From: Nitrososphaerota archaeon
GTDB taxonomy: Archaea; Thermoproteota; Bathyarchaeia; Bathyarchaeales; Bathycorpusculaceae
Assembly: GCA_031260365.1 (NCBI GenBank)
Contig: JAIRJY010000046.1
Location: 1-6,985 of the forward strand
Length of the DNA stretch: 6,985 nt
Direction: 5' to 3'
Shown: positions 6,075-6,985 of the stretch, piece after piece
Numbering within the stretch: the stretch's first letter is position 1
Layout: every line of letters begins with the position of its first letter
Made by a program: the position numbers and the translations under genes
Notes under the pieces: model-generated
What the model saw: the letters and a program-made list of their open reading frames with translations, nothing else
Told to the model about the DNA's origin: nothing
The model's database searches: none

Positions 6075-6254
6075 TTATTCAATAATTTGAATTGCGCCTT
6101 CAGGGCATTGCGCTTCACATGCTCTGCAAACGAGACATTCTTCAGCTTTAACTGGAACAGCCTTACCGTCTTTGGTTTCATAAACCATTACAGGACAAGT
6201 GTTTACGCAAGTTTCACAGCCATTGCATTTTGGGTCAATAATGATTTTTACCAT
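6075..6254 (-). CDS. Small 2[4Fe-4S] ferredoxin
   Basis: This 59-residue protein is a soluble low-potential electron carrier. It has two textbook cluster motifs: C10-x2-C13-x2-C16-x3-C20-P and C40-x2-C43-x2-C46-x3-C50-P. In the bacterial-type 2[4Fe-4S] fold the first three cysteines of each motif and the last of the other bind each cluster. The two halves are pseudo-symmetric (IDPKCNGCETCVNTCP and AEECLVCRACEAQCP). Its length of about 60 residues is normal for the family, and there is no insertion or extra domain. The ATG (6252-6254) is preceded by AGAGGAT with a 6-base spacer, so the start is secure. The gene is monocistronic, convergent with the asparagine-synthetase-like gene. The redox partner (for example an oxidoreductase, hydrogenase or corrinoid reductase) cannot be inferred from this context. 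Confidence 0.95.
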   Translation of the reverse strand: MVKIIIDPKCNGCETCVNTCPVMVYETKDGKAVPVKAEECLVCRACEAQCPEGAIQIIE

Positions 6255-6260
6255 TTTGAT

Positions 6261-6266
6261 ATCCTC
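6261..6266 (-). promoter_or_regulatory. Shine-Dalgarno site GAGGAT for the ferredoxin
   Basis: On the minus strand GAGGAT lies 6 bases before the ATG. It is the clearest ribosome-binding site in the window and fits a well-translated small protein. Confidence 0.75.
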
Positions 6267-6326
6267 TATTGTTTTTTTGAATACCTGATTTTGTAAAATA
6301 AAAGGATTTAGGTGCTTTAACGCGTT

Positions 6327-6344
6327 TTTTACATATACGTAAAA
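6327..6344 (-). promoter_or_regulatory. Ferredoxin promoter candidate: TATA-like core inside a palindrome
   Basis: TTTTACATATACGTAAAA has exact 6-bp arms (TTTTAC/GTAAAA) around ATATAC; on the minus strand the core reads GTATAT. Used as a TATA box it would start transcription near 6309, giving a leader of about 55 bases that contains the SD. The overlap of a TATA-like core with a dyad suggests a repressor could compete with TBP here; that is inference. Confidence 0.4.
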
Positions 6345-6345
6345 G

Positions 6346-6361
6346 CTACATTTTGATGTAG
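6346..6361. repeat. Inverted repeat CTACAT-tttg-ATGTAG
   Basis: Exact 6-bp arms surround a 4-base spacer, directly upstream (with respect to the ferredoxin) of the TATA-like palindrome. The position suits a regulator site or the region just before the core promoter. Function is unknown. Confidence 0.45.
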
Positions 6362-6371
6362 GATTAACTTG

Positions 6372-6421
6372 AATTTTGGAAGATATGTGTTGTTTGTTAT
6401 GCAGTATAGTAAATTTTGGAA
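6372..6421. repeat. 10-bp direct repeat AATTTTGGAA, period 40
   Basis: AATTTTGGAA occurs at 6372-6381 and 6412-6421, with a shorter third copy TTTTGGAA at 6536-6543 in the same orientation. The second copy ends 3 bases before the 14-bp palindrome at 6425. It could be part of a regulatory array, but AT-rich decamers recur by chance. Confidence 0.3.
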
Positions 6422-6424
6422 AAC

Positions 6425-6438
6425 TACCCTATAGGGTA
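6425..6438. repeat. Perfect 14-bp palindrome TACCCTATAGGGTA
   Basis: All 14 bases are self-complementary, with a GGG/CCC core pair that stands out in AT-rich DNA. It lies about 170 bp upstream of the ferredoxin start. A dimeric regulator site is the simplest reading; no matching known operator is recalled. Confidence 0.5.
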
Positions 6439-6553
6439 TAAGTCAATGGGTGCGCTTTTGTGCAGTTTAGAGAAACTTTTAAATTCACTTTTTTTTAACC
6501 TACTGCAATTGATAGTCTAAAAAACAGAACTCTGGTTTTGGAAAGTAACTTAT

Positions 6554-6569
6554 AACTACATATGTGGTT
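6554..6569. repeat. Near-perfect 16-bp palindrome AACTACATATGTGGTT
   Basis: Fifteen outward steps are self-complementary except for one T/G pair. It shares the string CTACAT with the dyad at 6346. It could be an operator-like site; no gene start is close. Confidence 0.3.
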
Positions 6570-6679
6570 TGAAAGATCGATTATTATGCATAAACTCATG
6601 GTCGTTTGGTCATAAATTTTTGATTCTTTAAAAAAAAGAATTACCATTTTGCTTAACTTAGGACATGACTTTAAACACC

Positions 6680-6696
6680 GTATCAATGTTTGATAC
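6680..6696. repeat. Dyad GTATCAA-tgt-TTGATAC
   Basis: Perfect 7-bp arms surround a 3-base centre, and two further pairs form outside two mismatches (6676-6677 with 6699-6700). It is followed by AGTAT/ATACT (6709-6722) and ACTGAA/TTCAGT (6720-6742), so three dyads lie within about 65 bp. It may be a compact operator cluster or a folded RNA element. It is far (over 400 bp) from the ferredoxin start. Confidence 0.5.
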
Positions 6697-6862
6697 ACTG
6701 CAAAGAGTAGTATACAAATACTGAACACCAACATTATTCAGTTAATCAACTATAACGGTTTCACCTTATGTCATAAATGATTTTGATTATTGCTAACTTT
6801 TGTAAGGCATATGTCCCGTAGATGTTAACAGCTCAAAAAACATTAATGATTATAAACTGCGT

Positions 6863-6878
6863 AAGTAAGCAGTTACTT
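6863..6878 (-). terminator. Hairpin just after the stop of the edge gene
   Basis: AAGTAA (6863-6868) and TTACTT (6873-6878) pair around GCAG, directly against the stop codon of the minus-strand gene at the window edge. The position suits a terminator, but the stem is weak and no T-run follows closely on the minus strand. Confidence 0.3.
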
Positions 6879-6985
6879 CTAATAAATTTCGCCTTCATGG
6901 AAGTAATAGTTTTCTTCTTTCTTTAAACCAAACCCTCGCACGCCTTCTCGTTTAAGTTTGTGTTCTAACTCTTTAGCTTGCTCTT
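6879..6985 (-). CDS. C-terminal end of an unrecognised protein (partial)
   Basis: On the minus strand a frame enters from the window edge (first full codon 6983-6981) and runs 34 codons to TAG (6879-6881). The peptide begins EQAKELEHKLKREGVRGFG and ends LKKEENYYFHEGEIY. It is strongly charged and protein-like: an amphipathic helix, a G-x-R-G-F-G turn and an aromatic tail. The other two minus-strand frames stop within the first 21 bases, which favours this one. I do not recognise the family; no catalytic motif or metal site is visible in this part. It is co-directional with the ferredoxin but separated from it by 624 bp, so they are probably not one operon. Confidence 0.6.
   Translation of the reverse strand, partial: EQAKELEHKLKREGVRGFGLKKEENYYFHEGEIY

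Larger units (their letters stand above)
6255..6878. other. Gene-free, palindrome-rich region upstream of the ferredoxin
   Basis: These 624 bases separate the ferredoxin start from the end of the partial gene at the window edge. Open frames here (for example 6495-6734 on the minus strand) lack an SD and have an unlikely composition, so none is called. The stretch holds an unusual number of short dyads: 6327-6344, 6346-6361, 6425-6438, 6554-6569, 6623-6641, 6680-6696, 6709-6722 and 6720-6742. It also holds three copies of TTTTGGAA (6374, 6414, 6536). The part near 6254 is the ferredoxin promoter. The remainder could hold operators or a small RNA; no known RNA family was recognised. Confidence 0.55.

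Noticed and set aside
6063..6296. Plus-strand open frame of 77 codons
   Set aside because: It lies opposite the ferredoxin, whose two CxxCxxCxxxCP motifs and SD make the minus strand the real coding strand.
6495..6734. 79-codon minus-strand open frame beginning MLVFSICILL
   Set aside because: It has no SD and an odd composition rich in Leu, Ile, Ser and Cys, and it runs through several dyads and homopolymer tracts. It looks like chance AT-rich open sequence.

Overview
The window looks archaeal. It carries a complete Hel308-type superfamily 2 DNA helicase, an archaeal-style MNT-like nucleotidyltransferase, a ribbon-helix-helix/winged-helix regulator, purine-rich Shine-Dalgarno sites of the GGTGAT/GAGGAT kind and TATA-like boxes, in AT-rich DNA with long gene-poor gaps. 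Gene content and style would suit a Bathyarchaeia-like lineage, but that placement is a guess from memory and no marker here proves it.

Layout: (1) 1-126 holds the last codons of what is probably an IS200/IS605 TnpA transposase, followed by a perfect 10-bp hairpin that resembles the right end of such an element. (2) 239-748 (-) encodes a RHH + coiled-coil + winged-helix regulator with a GTG start. (3) 761-1394 has no convincing gene. (4) 1395-2006 (+) is a nucleotidyltransferase, followed after 90 bp by hel308 at 2097-4361 (+, TTG start). (5) 4534-5973 (+) encodes an asparagine-synthetase-like protein. (6) 6075-6254 (-) encodes a 59-residue 2[4Fe-4S] ferredoxin, convergent with the previous gene and separated from it by a hairpin. 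(7) 6255-6878 has no gene but is rich in palindromes. (8) 6879-6985 (-) is the C-terminal end of an unrecognised gene that continues past the window.

How they work together: the nucleotidyltransferase and Hel308 are co-directional and may be a small nucleic-acid-processing unit, although a TATA-like tract between them allows separate transcription. The asparagine-synthetase-like gene has its own upstream gap and probably its own promoter. The ferredoxin is a stand-alone electron carrier with a good SD site and a dyad-flanked promoter candidate. No defence island, CRISPR array, rRNA or tRNA was found.

The most interesting protein is the asparagine-synthetase homologue. It keeps the ATP-pyrophosphatase motifs (SGGLDSS, ADELFGGY). 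It lacks the N-terminal catalytic cysteine of class II amidotransferases, has Gln in place of the Glu in the SGEGSDE motif of E. coli AsnB, and has changes in the segment matching AsnB TTIRA. That pattern argues against ordinary glutamine-dependent asparagine synthesis and for a different amide-forming or adenylating reaction.
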